This document shows positions 28,623 to 35,825 of a stretch of DNA of 64,000 nt, one piece after another; the stretch's first letter is position 1; each line of letters starts with the position of its first letter. The DNA is from Thioclava sediminum (GTDB taxonomy: Bacteria; Pseudomonadota; Alphaproteobacteria; Rhodobacterales; Rhodobacteraceae). The DNA is taken from NCBI RefSeq assembly GCF_002020355.1, contig NZ_MPZV01000001.1, positions 992,001-1,056,000 of the forward strand, in the 5' to 3' direction. The translations under genes were made by a program, and so were the position numbers. Under the pieces are notes generated by a model. The model was given only the letters and a program-made list of their open reading frames with translations. It had not been told where the DNA came from and ran no database searches.

Positions 28623-29753
28623 ATGACCGAGGCAGGTTCCGGGCCGACGGGTGGGCAGGGGCAGACAATGCCCCTGCTCCGCGCGCGTGCCCTTTGTAAG
28701 ACTTATGGCACCGTGCAGGCCGTGCGCGGTGTGAATTTCCGGCTCGACGAGAATTCCTACGTCACGCTGCTGGGGCCTTCGGGCTGCGGCAAGACCTCGA
28801 TCCTGCGCATGATCGGCGGGTTCGAGGAGGTGAGCGAGGGGATGCTTGAGCTTGACGGCAAGAAGATCAACGACGTGTCCGCAAGCGCCCGCCCGATCAA
28901 CACCGTCTTCCAGAGCTATGCCCTCTTCCCGCATCTGAGCGTGCTGGAAAACGTGGGCTTCGGCCTGCGCTACAAGGGGCTGAGCCGCAAGGAAGAACGC
29001 GAAAAGGCCCGCGCGGCGCTGGAAACCGTCCAGATGTCCGCGATGGCCGACCGCCGCCCGCGCCAGCTTTCGGGCGGACAGCAACAGCGCGTGGCGCTGG
29101 CCCGCGCGATTGCCAACGAGCCGCGCCTTCTGCTGCTGGACGAGCCGCTCTCCGCGCTCGACCGGCGGATGCGCAAGGACATGCAGATCGAACTGAAAGA
29201 CCTGCAGCGGCGACTGAAAATGACCTTTCTCCATGTCACCCACGATCAGGAAGAGGCCTTCGCGCTCTCGGATTGGATCATCGTGATGCGTGACGGGATC
29301 ATCGAACAACAAGGCGCGCCGGATACGATCTATCGCCGCCCCGAGACCGCTTATGTGGCCGATTTCATCGGCGGCGCGGCCTGCGTGCCGGGCAAGATCA
29401 CCGACACCGCCATCGGCGCCTATGAGATCGAGACCCCCTTGGGCCAGTTCGCGACACCCGGCGTGCGCGGTCTCAAAGCCGGATCTCCCGCCGTGCTCTG
29501 CCTGCGCCCCGAGCAACTGTTCCTCGACCCGCAGGGCCGGATTTCCGCCCGCGTGACCCATGCCGTCTATCGCGGCGCGGAGTGGCTGGTGGAAGCCGAG
29601 GCCGCGGGCATCACGCTGGCGCTGACCGTCGGCCATGACGACGTGCCCGAGATCGGCGCGGAGATCCGCATCGGTTTCGATCCGGCACAGGTCTGGATCG
29701 CGCGGACCGAGGCCGAACGGAGGGCGGACCGGGCCACGGAGGCCAAGCCATGA
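28623..29753 (+). CDS. PotA-like ABC transporter ATP-binding protein
   Basis: Cytosolic ATPase of the importer, 376 aa. Walker A GPSGCGKTS, Q-loop VFQSYALFPHL, signature LSGGQQQR, Walker B LLLLDEPLSALD and switch His in HVTHDQEEA. A C-terminal TOBE domain (about 290-365) is typical of polyamine-type ATPases. A second start at 28668 (MPLLRARALCK) has a better AGGGG site, so the first 15 residues may not be translated. It overlaps the next permease by 4 bp. Confidence 0.93.
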   Translation: MTEAGSGPTGGQGQTMPLLRARALCKTYGTVQAVRGVNFRLDENSYVTLLGPSGCGKTSILRMIGGFEEVSEGMLELDGKKINDVSASARPINTVFQSYALFPHLSVLENVGFGLRYKGLSRKEEREKARAALETVQMSAMADRRPRQLSGGQQQRVALARAIANEPRLLLLDEPLSALDRRMRKDMQIELKDLQRRLKMTFLHVTHDQEEAFALSDWIIVMRDGIIEQQGAPDTIYRRPETAYVADFIGGAACVPGKITDTAIGAYEIETPLGQFATPGVRGLKAGSPAVLCLRPEQLFLDPQGRISARVTHAVYRGAEWLVEAEAAGITLALTVGHDDVPEIGAEIRIGFDPAQVWIARTEAERRADRATEAKP

Positions 29754-30601
29754 GCCTGCGCGTCGGCACGCTCCTCGCCGCCCCGGTGACGGCCTTCCTG
29801 CTGGCGCTTTGCGTGGCGCCGCTGCTGATCCTCTTCGCCTACAGCTTCTTCCGCGTCGATTTCGTCGCGATCTCCTACGATCCGTCTTTCGCCAATTACG
29901 CAAAGATCGCAGGCTCTGCGACCTATCGCGGGCTGATCCTGAAGGCCTTCGGCTCGGGCGCGCTCGTGGTCGCGATCACCGCCGTGATCGGCTACCCGGT
30001 CGCGTGGTTCCTCGCCAAACGCGCGGGCGCGATGAAATCCGCGCTGCTAACGCTGCTGCTGGTGCCGCTTTATTCCGGCGATCTGGTGCGGGTGTTCGCG
30101 TGGCGCGTGCTTCTGGGCGCCGAGGGCGTCATCAACCGCTCGCTGATCTGGGCAGGTGTCACCGACGCGCCCATTCAGGGGCTGCTGTTCTCGCCGCTCG
30201 CGACCCATATCGCGCTGACCTACAACTACCTGCCCTTCATGGTGATCGGGCTGTGGCTCGCCTTCGAGAGCCTCGACGACGCGTGGCTTGAAGCCGCCGC
30301 CGATCTGGGCGCGCGCAGCCCCAGCCGGTTCGCCCGCGTGACCCTGCCGCTGACCTTCCCCGGCCTTGTCGCCGGTGGGCTGATGGTCTTCGTGATGGTG
30401 GTCGGCGATTACCTCACACCGCAGCTGCTGGGCGGGGCCTCGGGGATCACCGTGATCTCGGCGATCAACGACCTCTTCGGCACCGCCTTCGACTGGCCGC
30501 TGGGCTCGGCCATCGCCTGGACGATGCTCGCGATCCTGATGGCTTTCTTTGCCATGGGCGCGATGCTGATCCGCCGCTCGAGCCTTGTGGGAGGGTCCTG
30601 A
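29750..30601 (+). CDS. PotB-like ABC transporter permease
   Basis: Inner-membrane permease, 283 aa, six predicted helices. The EAA loop reads DDAWLEAAADLGARSPSRF near residue 178, which contacts the ATPase. The ATG overlaps the ATPase stop (ATGA). It pairs with the following permease to form the heterodimeric channel. Confidence 0.9.
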   Translation: MSLRVGTLLAAPVTAFLLALCVAPLLILFAYSFFRVDFVAISYDPSFANYAKIAGSATYRGLILKAFGSGALVVAITAVIGYPVAWFLAKRAGAMKSALLTLLLVPLYSGDLVRVFAWRVLLGAEGVINRSLIWAGVTDAPIQGLLFSPLATHIALTYNYLPFMVIGLWLAFESLDDAWLEAAADLGARSPSRFARVTLPLTFPGLVAGGLMVFVMVVGDYLTPQLLGGASGITVISAINDLFGTAFDWPLGSAIAWTMLAILMAFFAMGAMLIRRSSLVGGS

Positions 30602-30602
30602 C

Positions 30603-31379
30603 ATGTCGCGACTCTCCACGCTTTGGGTCTGGGCGGTCTTCGCCTTCATGTATTTGCCGATCGCGATGATCGCGCTGTTTTCGGTCAATGATTCCAAGAT
30701 CATGTCGCTGCCGTTTTCGGGCTTCACCCTGAAATGGTATGCCGAGGTGATGGGCGACGGACGTCTGGGCGGGGGCTTCCTGACCACGCTGAGCGTCGCC
30801 TTCCCCGTCGCGATCTGCGCGACGCTTCTGGGCGGGCTCGCCGCTTTGGCGATCAGCTTCTACCCGATGCGCGGACGCGGCATCTTCGCGGTCCTGCTGC
30901 TCGCGCCCTTCCTGATCCCGAAGCTGATCCTCGCCGTGGCGCAGCTGATCATGTTCAACGAGACCGGGGTGGAGCGCAGCCTGCTGACGGTGATCGCCGC
31001 GCAGACGGTGATCGTGCTGCCCTTCTCGACGCTGGTGATCGCCTCGGTGCTGATCCGGATCGACCGTGGACTGCTGGAAGCCGCCGCCGATCTGGGCGCT
31101 TCCGGCCTCTCCGCCTTCCGCCGGGTGGTGCTGCCGCTGATGGCGAACGGGCTGATGGCGTCGTGGGTCGTGGCCTTCGTGCTGTCCTCGGCCGAATACG
31201 TCCTGACCGCTTTCGTCTCCGGCCGCGCGCAACCGCTTTCGGTGCTCGTCGCCTCCGACTTCCGCTTCGCGCTCTCTCCCTCACTCAACGCGCTCGCCGT
31301 GATGATCGTGTTCGGCAACATTGCCCTCGTGGCGCTGGCCGAGCTGATCCGCCGCCGCGCCTCCAAGACGGGGGCCTGA
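30603..31379 (+). CDS. PotC-like ABC transporter permease
   Basis: Second inner-membrane permease, 258 aa, six helices. The EAA loop is GLLEAAADLGASGLSAF near residue 158. The start at 30603 (MSRLSTLWVW) has GGAGG 8 nt upstream and begins 1 nt after the previous stop; a frame from 30585 has no support. It is followed by dpaL 29 bp later. Confidence 0.9.
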   Translation: MSRLSTLWVWAVFAFMYLPIAMIALFSVNDSKIMSLPFSGFTLKWYAEVMGDGRLGGGFLTTLSVAFPVAICATLLGGLAALAISFYPMRGRGIFAVLLLAPFLIPKLILAVAQLIMFNETGVERSLLTVIAAQTVIVLPFSTLVIASVLIRIDRGLLEAAADLGASGLSAFRRVVLPLMANGLMASWVVAFVLSSAEYVLTAFVSGRAQPLSVLVASDFRFALSPSLNALAVMIVFGNIALVALAELIRRRASKTGA

Positions 31380-31408
31380 GCGCGATGACCAACCACAAGG
31401 ACCCCACC

Positions 31409-32644
31409 ATGATTTTCGAAAATGCCCTCGGAGAGGGGCAATCCAACGAGCTCATTCTGAACCCCCATTACGACACCGCGAAAGGCTACGGGCCCAAGCA
31501 AGAGGCCGTTCTGAACGACGCGGCTTTCGATCTGGCCAAGCGCACGATTTCTTCGTGGGAGGGCTACGCGCCGACGCCCCTCGTCTTGCTGCCCGCAATG
31601 GCGGCAAAGACGGGTGTGGCCGAGATTCAGTTCAAGGATGAGGGCGGGCGCTTCGGCCTCGGCAGCTTCAAGGCCTTGGGCGGCGCCTATGCGGTGCTGC
31701 GGCTTCTGGCCCGCGAGATCGCGAAGGCGAAAGACATCCCCGAACCCAGCGCCGAAGACATCGTCGCGGGCAAATATGCCGATATCGTTTCGCAACTGAC
31801 CGTCTGCTGCGCCACGGACGGCAATCACGGGCGCTCGGTCGCGTGGGGCGCGCAACGCTTCGGCTGCCGCTGTGTGATCTTTATCCACGCCACGGTCTCG
31901 GAGGGCCGCAAGGAGGCCATCGAGGCTTACGGCGCCGAGGTCCGCCGCTGCGCAGGCAATTACGACGACAGCGTCCGCGAGGCGCAGGAGACCGCAACCC
32001 GCGAAGGCTGGTTCGTCGTCTCCGACACCTCCTATCCGGGCTATACCGAGATCCCGAAAGACGTGATGCAGGGCTACGAACTGATGGCGGCGGAAGCGGC
32101 CGATACGCTTGGCACCCCGCCCACCCATATCTTCATCCAGACCGGCGTCGGCGGGCTGGCGGCGGCGGTCGCGGCACAATTCGCGCGCCGTTACGGCCCC
32201 GATGCTCCGCGCGTGATCCTTGCCGATCCCGACCAATCGGCCTGCTGGCTCGAGACGATCCGCGAAAGCAAGCCCACCGCCGTCGAGGGCGATCTGGACA
32301 CGCTGATGGCAGGTCTGGCCTGTGGCGAGGTCTCGCTGCTGGCGTGGGACGTGCTCGAGCCGCTGACCTTCGCGGTAATGTCCGTGACCGACCCCGATGC
32401 CGTTGCGGTGATGCGCGCGCTGGCCAACCCCGAGGGGGGCGATCCGCCGGTGGCCGCCGGAGAATCCGCCGTGGCGGGGCTCGCCGCCTTCCTCGCCGCC
32501 GCCGAGAACGATGAGGCGCGCGCAGCCCTCGGGATCGACGCGAATTCCCGCATCCTGTGTTTCGGCACGGAAGGCGACACCGACGCCGCGCTGTTCAAAA
32601 CCCTCGTCGGTCGCAGCGCCGCTGAAGTTCGGGGCGCGGCATGA
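31409..32644 (+). CDS. dpaL: Diaminopropionate ammonia-lyase
   Basis: PLP-dependent fold-type II enzyme, 411 aa, that converts 2,3-diaminopropionate to pyruvate and two ammonia; the E. coli enzyme takes both D and L forms. The PLP lysine is K88 in GLGSFKALGG. Acid-base residues correspond to D137 (ATDGNHG) and D206 (SDTSYPGY), matching D120 and D189 of E. coli DpaL with a constant offset. GVGG near residue 245 holds the phosphate. I choose ATG 31409 since AAGGA lies 7 nt upstream; ATG 31385 adds 8 residues and has no site. It overlaps the M20 hydrolase by 4 bp. Confidence 0.92.
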   Translation: MIFENALGEGQSNELILNPHYDTAKGYGPKQEAVLNDAAFDLAKRTISSWEGYAPTPLVLLPAMAAKTGVAEIQFKDEGGRFGLGSFKALGGAYAVLRLLAREIAKAKDIPEPSAEDIVAGKYADIVSQLTVCCATDGNHGRSVAWGAQRFGCRCVIFIHATVSEGRKEAIEAYGAEVRRCAGNYDDSVREAQETATREGWFVVSDTSYPGYTEIPKDVMQGYELMAAEAADTLGTPPTHIFIQTGVGGLAAAVAAQFARRYGPDAPRVILADPDQSACWLETIRESKPTAVEGDLDTLMAGLACGEVSLLAWDVLEPLTFAVMSVTDPDAVAVMRALANPEGGDPPVAAGESAVAGLAAFLAAAENDEARAALGIDANSRILCFGTEGDTDAALFKTLVGRSAAEVRGAA

Positions 32645-33912
32645 GTATCGCGATCGACATCGAGCGCCTGATGGCGCGATTGGAACGGCTGGGACAGATC
32701 GGCGCCCTGCCCGGTGGCGGCGTGAAGCGCCTCGCACTTTCCCCTGAAGACGCCGAAGGCCGCGCACTCGTGATGCGCTGGATGTGCGACCTCGGGCTCG
32801 AGATCACCACGGATGTCATCGGCAATTGCTGGGGTATCCGCGCGGGCGAGGAAGACGGCCCACCGGTTCTGATGGGCTCGCATATCGATACGGTTGCGAC
32901 GGGCGGTCTCTATGACGGCAGCCTCGGCGTGTTGGCCGGGCTGGAGGTGATCGAGGCGCTCAATGCGGCTGACGCGCGCACCCGCCGCCCCGTTGCGGTC
33001 GCGTTTTTCACCAATGAGGAAGGCGCGCGCTTCGCCCCGGACATGATGGGCTCGGGCGTGGCGCAAGGCGCGCTGCCGCTCGAAGAGATGCTGGAGGTGG
33101 AAGGCATCGACGGGGTGCGCCTGCGCGATGCGCTCGCCGCCATCGATGCCGCAGGCCCTGCCCCGGTCGGCGCGCTGAAACCGCATAGCTATCTGGAGCT
33201 TCATATCGAACAGGGCCCGGTGCTGGAGACCGAAGAGCTGCAGATTGGCGTCGTCACCGGCGTGCAGGGCATTTCCTGGACCGAGATCACCGTCACAGGC
33301 GCCTCCGCCCATGCGGGCACGACGCCGATGGCGCTGCGCCATGATGCAGGCGCCGTGGCGGCCCGGATCGCGGTCGAAGCGCAGCAGATCGCCGCCGATC
33401 ACGGCCCGCCGCAGGTCGCGACCGTGGGGCGCCTACGCGTCTCGCCCGATCTGGTGAACGTGGTGCCGCAGGAAGCGGTGATGACCGTCGATCTGCGCCA
33501 TACCGACGAGGCCACGCTGCAAAAGGCCGAGACCCGGCTCTGGCGCGCCGCGCAGGATTTCGCACGCACGGGGGGCTGCGCGATCACGCGCCGAACGCTG
33601 GCCCGCTTCGAGCCGGTGGAGTTCGACCCCGCGCTGGTGGACAGCGTGGAAGCAGCCGCCCATGCGCGCGGGCTGGGCCATCGCCGGATGCCCTCGGGCG
33701 CGGGCCATGACGCGCAGATGTTCGCGCCCAATTGCCCTTCGGCCATGATCTTCGTGCCCTCGCAGGACGGGGTCAGCCACAACATTCACGAATATACCGC
33801 CCCCTCGGACATCGCGGGCGGGGCACAGGTGCTGATGGATGTCGTCTGCCAGCAGGCGGAGCTTCAGGACGCGCCCGAATTTCAAACGACCGAGACAGGA
33901 CAATTGCCATGA
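32641..33912 (+). CDS. M20-family Zn hydrolase, N-carbamoyl-L-amino acid/ureidoglycolate-type amidohydrolase
   Basis: Binuclear zinc amidohydrolase of the M20 allantoate amidohydrolase/L-carbamoylase subfamily, 423 aa. Metal ligands include H81 in GSHIDTV, D92 in GGLYDGSLG, E126-E127 in TNEEGARF, a His in LELHIEQGP and a His in HNIHEYT. A dimerisation domain lies between about 210 and 330. The ATG overlaps dpaL and the stop overlaps the next gene, both by 4 bp. In this setting the likely reaction is removal of a carbamoyl group from an L-ureido amino acid upstream of dpaL; the exact substrate is inferred. Confidence 0.87.
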   Translation: MSIAIDIERLMARLERLGQIGALPGGGVKRLALSPEDAEGRALVMRWMCDLGLEITTDVIGNCWGIRAGEEDGPPVLMGSHIDTVATGGLYDGSLGVLAGLEVIEALNAADARTRRPVAVAFFTNEEGARFAPDMMGSGVAQGALPLEEMLEVEGIDGVRLRDALAAIDAAGPAPVGALKPHSYLELHIEQGPVLETEELQIGVVTGVQGISWTEITVTGASAHAGTTPMALRHDAGAVAARIAVEAQQIAADHGPPQVATVGRLRVSPDLVNVVPQEAVMTVDLRHTDEATLQKAETRLWRAAQDFARTGGCAITRRTLARFEPVEFDPALVDSVEAAAHARGLGHRRMPSGAGHDAQMFAPNCPSAMIFVPSQDGVSHNIHEYTAPSDIAGGAQVLMDVVCQQAELQDAPEFQTTETGQLP

Positions 33913-34823
33913 CCCGCAAATTCATTGCCGCCGCAGCCCAGCTTGGACCGATTGCGCGTGACGAGCCGCGTGCCTCTGCCGTGGCTCGGATGCAGAAGCT
34001 CTTGATCGACGCCCATCGGCGCGGCGCGGAACTGGTCGTCTTTCCCGAACTCGCGTTGACCACCTTCTTTCCGCGCTGGCTGATCGAGGACGAGGCCGAG
34101 CTCGACGCATTCTACGAGACCGAGATGCCGAATGCGGAGGTGCAGCCGCTGTTCGACACTGCCCGTGACCTCGGTGTCGGCTTCTATCTCGGCTATGCGG
34201 AGATCGCCTACGAGCACGGCCAGAAGCGCCGGTTCAACACGTCGATCACCGTCGACAAGACCGGCCAGATCATCGGCAAATATCGCAAGATCCACCTGCC
34301 CGGCCATCCTGAATACGAGGACTGGCGCCCCTTCCAGCATCTGGAGAAGCGCTATTTCGAGCACGGCAATCTGGGCTTTGGCGTCTTCGACGGGTTCGGC
34401 GGCAAGCTGGGCATGTGCCTGTGCAACGACCGCCGCTGGCCCGAGACCTTCCGCGTGCTGGGTCTGCGCGGGGCGGAACTGGTGATGCTGGGTTACAATA
34501 CGCCGGTGCATTATCCGCTCGCGCCCGAGCATGACCATCTGCAGGACTTCCACAACCACCTGTCGATGCAGGCGGGTGCCTATGCGAACGGGTGCTGGGT
34601 GATCGGCACCGCGAAAGCGGGGCGCGAAGAGGGCTGCGATCTGATCGGCGGCACATGCATCATCGCACCCACCGGCGAGATCATCGCCAAGACCCAAGGC
34701 TTCGGCGATGAGCTGGCGATGGCCGAAATCGACCTCGACCGCTGCCGCGAGCTGCGTGAGAACGTCTTCAACTTCGCGCTTCACCGCGAGCCGGACGACT
34801 ACCGCGACATCTGCGCGGGATAA
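33909..34823 (+). CDS. N-carbamoyl-D-amino acid hydrolase-like nitrilase-family enzyme
   Basis: Carbon-nitrogen hydrolase, 304 aa, exactly the length of characterised D-carbamoylases. The catalytic triad E47 (VVFPELAL), K127 (KYRKIHLPG) and C172 (MCLCNDRRWPE) sits at the positions known for the Agrobacterium enzyme. It hydrolyses N-carbamoyl-D-amino acids to D-amino acid, CO2 and ammonia. The ATG overlaps the M20 gene by 4 bp and it closes the seven-gene operon. Paired with an L-type hydrolase and a lyase that accepts both stereoisomers, it suggests use of racemic ureido compounds. Confidence 0.88.
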   Translation: MTRKFIAAAAQLGPIARDEPRASAVARMQKLLIDAHRRGAELVVFPELALTTFFPRWLIEDEAELDAFYETEMPNAEVQPLFDTARDLGVGFYLGYAEIAYEHGQKRRFNTSITVDKTGQIIGKYRKIHLPGHPEYEDWRPFQHLEKRYFEHGNLGFGVFDGFGGKLGMCLCNDRRWPETFRVLGLRGAELVMLGYNTPVHYPLAPEHDHLQDFHNHLSMQAGAYANGCWVIGTAKAGREEGCDLIGGTCIIAPTGEIIAKTQGFGDELAMAEIDLDRCRELRENVFNFALHREPDDYRDICAG

Positions 34824-34851
34824 GAAAGTCGATGAGGGTGAAGACTACCGA

Positions 34852-35268
34852 TCAGTGCAGCGGCGCATTCGAGGCCGCGAGCTGTTCTGCATAGGCGCCC
34901 CGAACCTTGAGCGACGAGAGCATCGGCTGGGACTGCATGATGTATCCCTCGAGGAAGGTGACGAGGGCGATGCGCCACCGGCGTTCGATCTCGATATAGG
35001 GATCGGAGGTGGCGAAAGAACTCACGTTGACGGAGACCGAGAATTTCTGCGGATCGAAAGTCGCGCGTTGGTCGAGCAATTCGGAGCGCAAGGCCGGGGT
35101 GAACACCTTTTCCGGCTGCGCCAGCGTCGCCAGACCTTTCAAGTTGATCGAGTCGCCGAGAGCGTCACGGGTGCCGTCCTGGAAATTAAGGGAGAATTTG
35201 CCCACTTCAGCCACACCGCGCTCATCAAGCTTAACCAACAATTCAAGCGACACGTGTTTAACATTCAT
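34852..35268 (-). CDS. Hypothetical protein, no recognised family
   Basis: I do not recognise this 138-residue protein. It has no signal peptide or membrane segment. It starts MNVKHVSLELLVKLDERG, contains an alternation typical of beta strands in the first 90 residues and a helical-looking stretch ERRWRIALVTFLEGYIM near 100-116. A strong GGAGG site 7 nt before the ATG at 35268 shows it is a real gene; the frame to 35376 is too long. It is alone, convergent with the carbamoylase gene. The gene and its upstream region look less GC-rich than the neighbours, which may reflect acquisition. Confidence 0.65.
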   Translation of the reverse strand: MNVKHVSLELLVKLDERGVAEVGKFSLNFQDGTRDALGDSINLKGLATLAQPEKVFTPALRSELLDQRATFDPQKFSVSVNVSSFATSDPYIEIERRWRIALVTFLEGYIMQSQPMLSSLKVRGAYAEQLAASNAPLH

Positions 35269-35641
35269 AATCAATACCTCCGTTGGACGCGAGTGGCTCC
35301 GAATGGACCTGTGCGGCTCGCCGACGAGGGCTGGATCACATGCAAGAGCGGCGATGTTGTGACTTGAATTGGGCAACTATGTCAAAGTTAGTTTCTGACG
35401 CTGCGTGATCTTTCGAGCTGACGATTAGGCCTCCATCTGCGGGGCCTGCCATCGAGAAATACCCTTGCGGCAATCTCCCGCTCATGTGCGCCGGGAAATC
35501 CTCTGCGTGGCGCCGCTGCGTCAGTGGCACTAAATACATCCACAGCAAAAGAAAAATATTGTCGCGCCCCACGGTGCGCCTCAAATAATTGAACTGGTCC
35601 GTTCACTTTGAGGACCCGAGTCGTTTTGAAAGGAACCCGAC
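35269..35641. other. Gene-free 373-bp stretch
   Basis: Divergent region between the hypothetical gene (leftward) and the small lipoprotein gene (rightward). It holds their ribosome sites, a TTGACA hexamer on the minus strand (35380-35385) without a convincing -10, and an A/T-rich patch near 35530-35590. No domain-bearing open frame or known RNA was seen. Confidence 0.5.
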
Positions 35642-35788
35642 ATGCAAAGCCCGATGAAGAAAAAGGCCGTACTCGCTCTGGTCGCATGCTGCGCCATGGG
35701 CATTCTGGCCGCCTGCGCCCAAACCGAGGGCACGGCGACCGCTGCAAACGTTCCGAACATGAAGGCGAACATCGAAAACCCGATGTAA
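35642..35788 (+). CDS. Small putative lipoprotein
   Basis: 48-residue protein. A basic start (MQSPMKKK) and hydrophobic run lead to the lipobox ILAACAQ, so C25 would be lipidated and the mature part only 24 residues (ending NIENPM). GAAAGGA precedes the ATG at 35642. It resembles entericidin-like small lipoproteins only in size and layout; I cannot name a family. It stands alone, convergent with the antiporter gene. Confidence 0.6.
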   Translation: MQSPMKKKAVLALVACCAMGILAACAQTEGTATAANVPNMKANIENPM

Positions 35789-35825
35789 GCGAGCGGAGCT
35801 GTCTTACGGCACCAAAGCCGACCCG

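Noticed and set aside
35380-35385. TTGACA as -35 of the 138-aa hypothetical gene
   Set aside because: No acceptable -10 hexamer lies 16-18 bp downstream.
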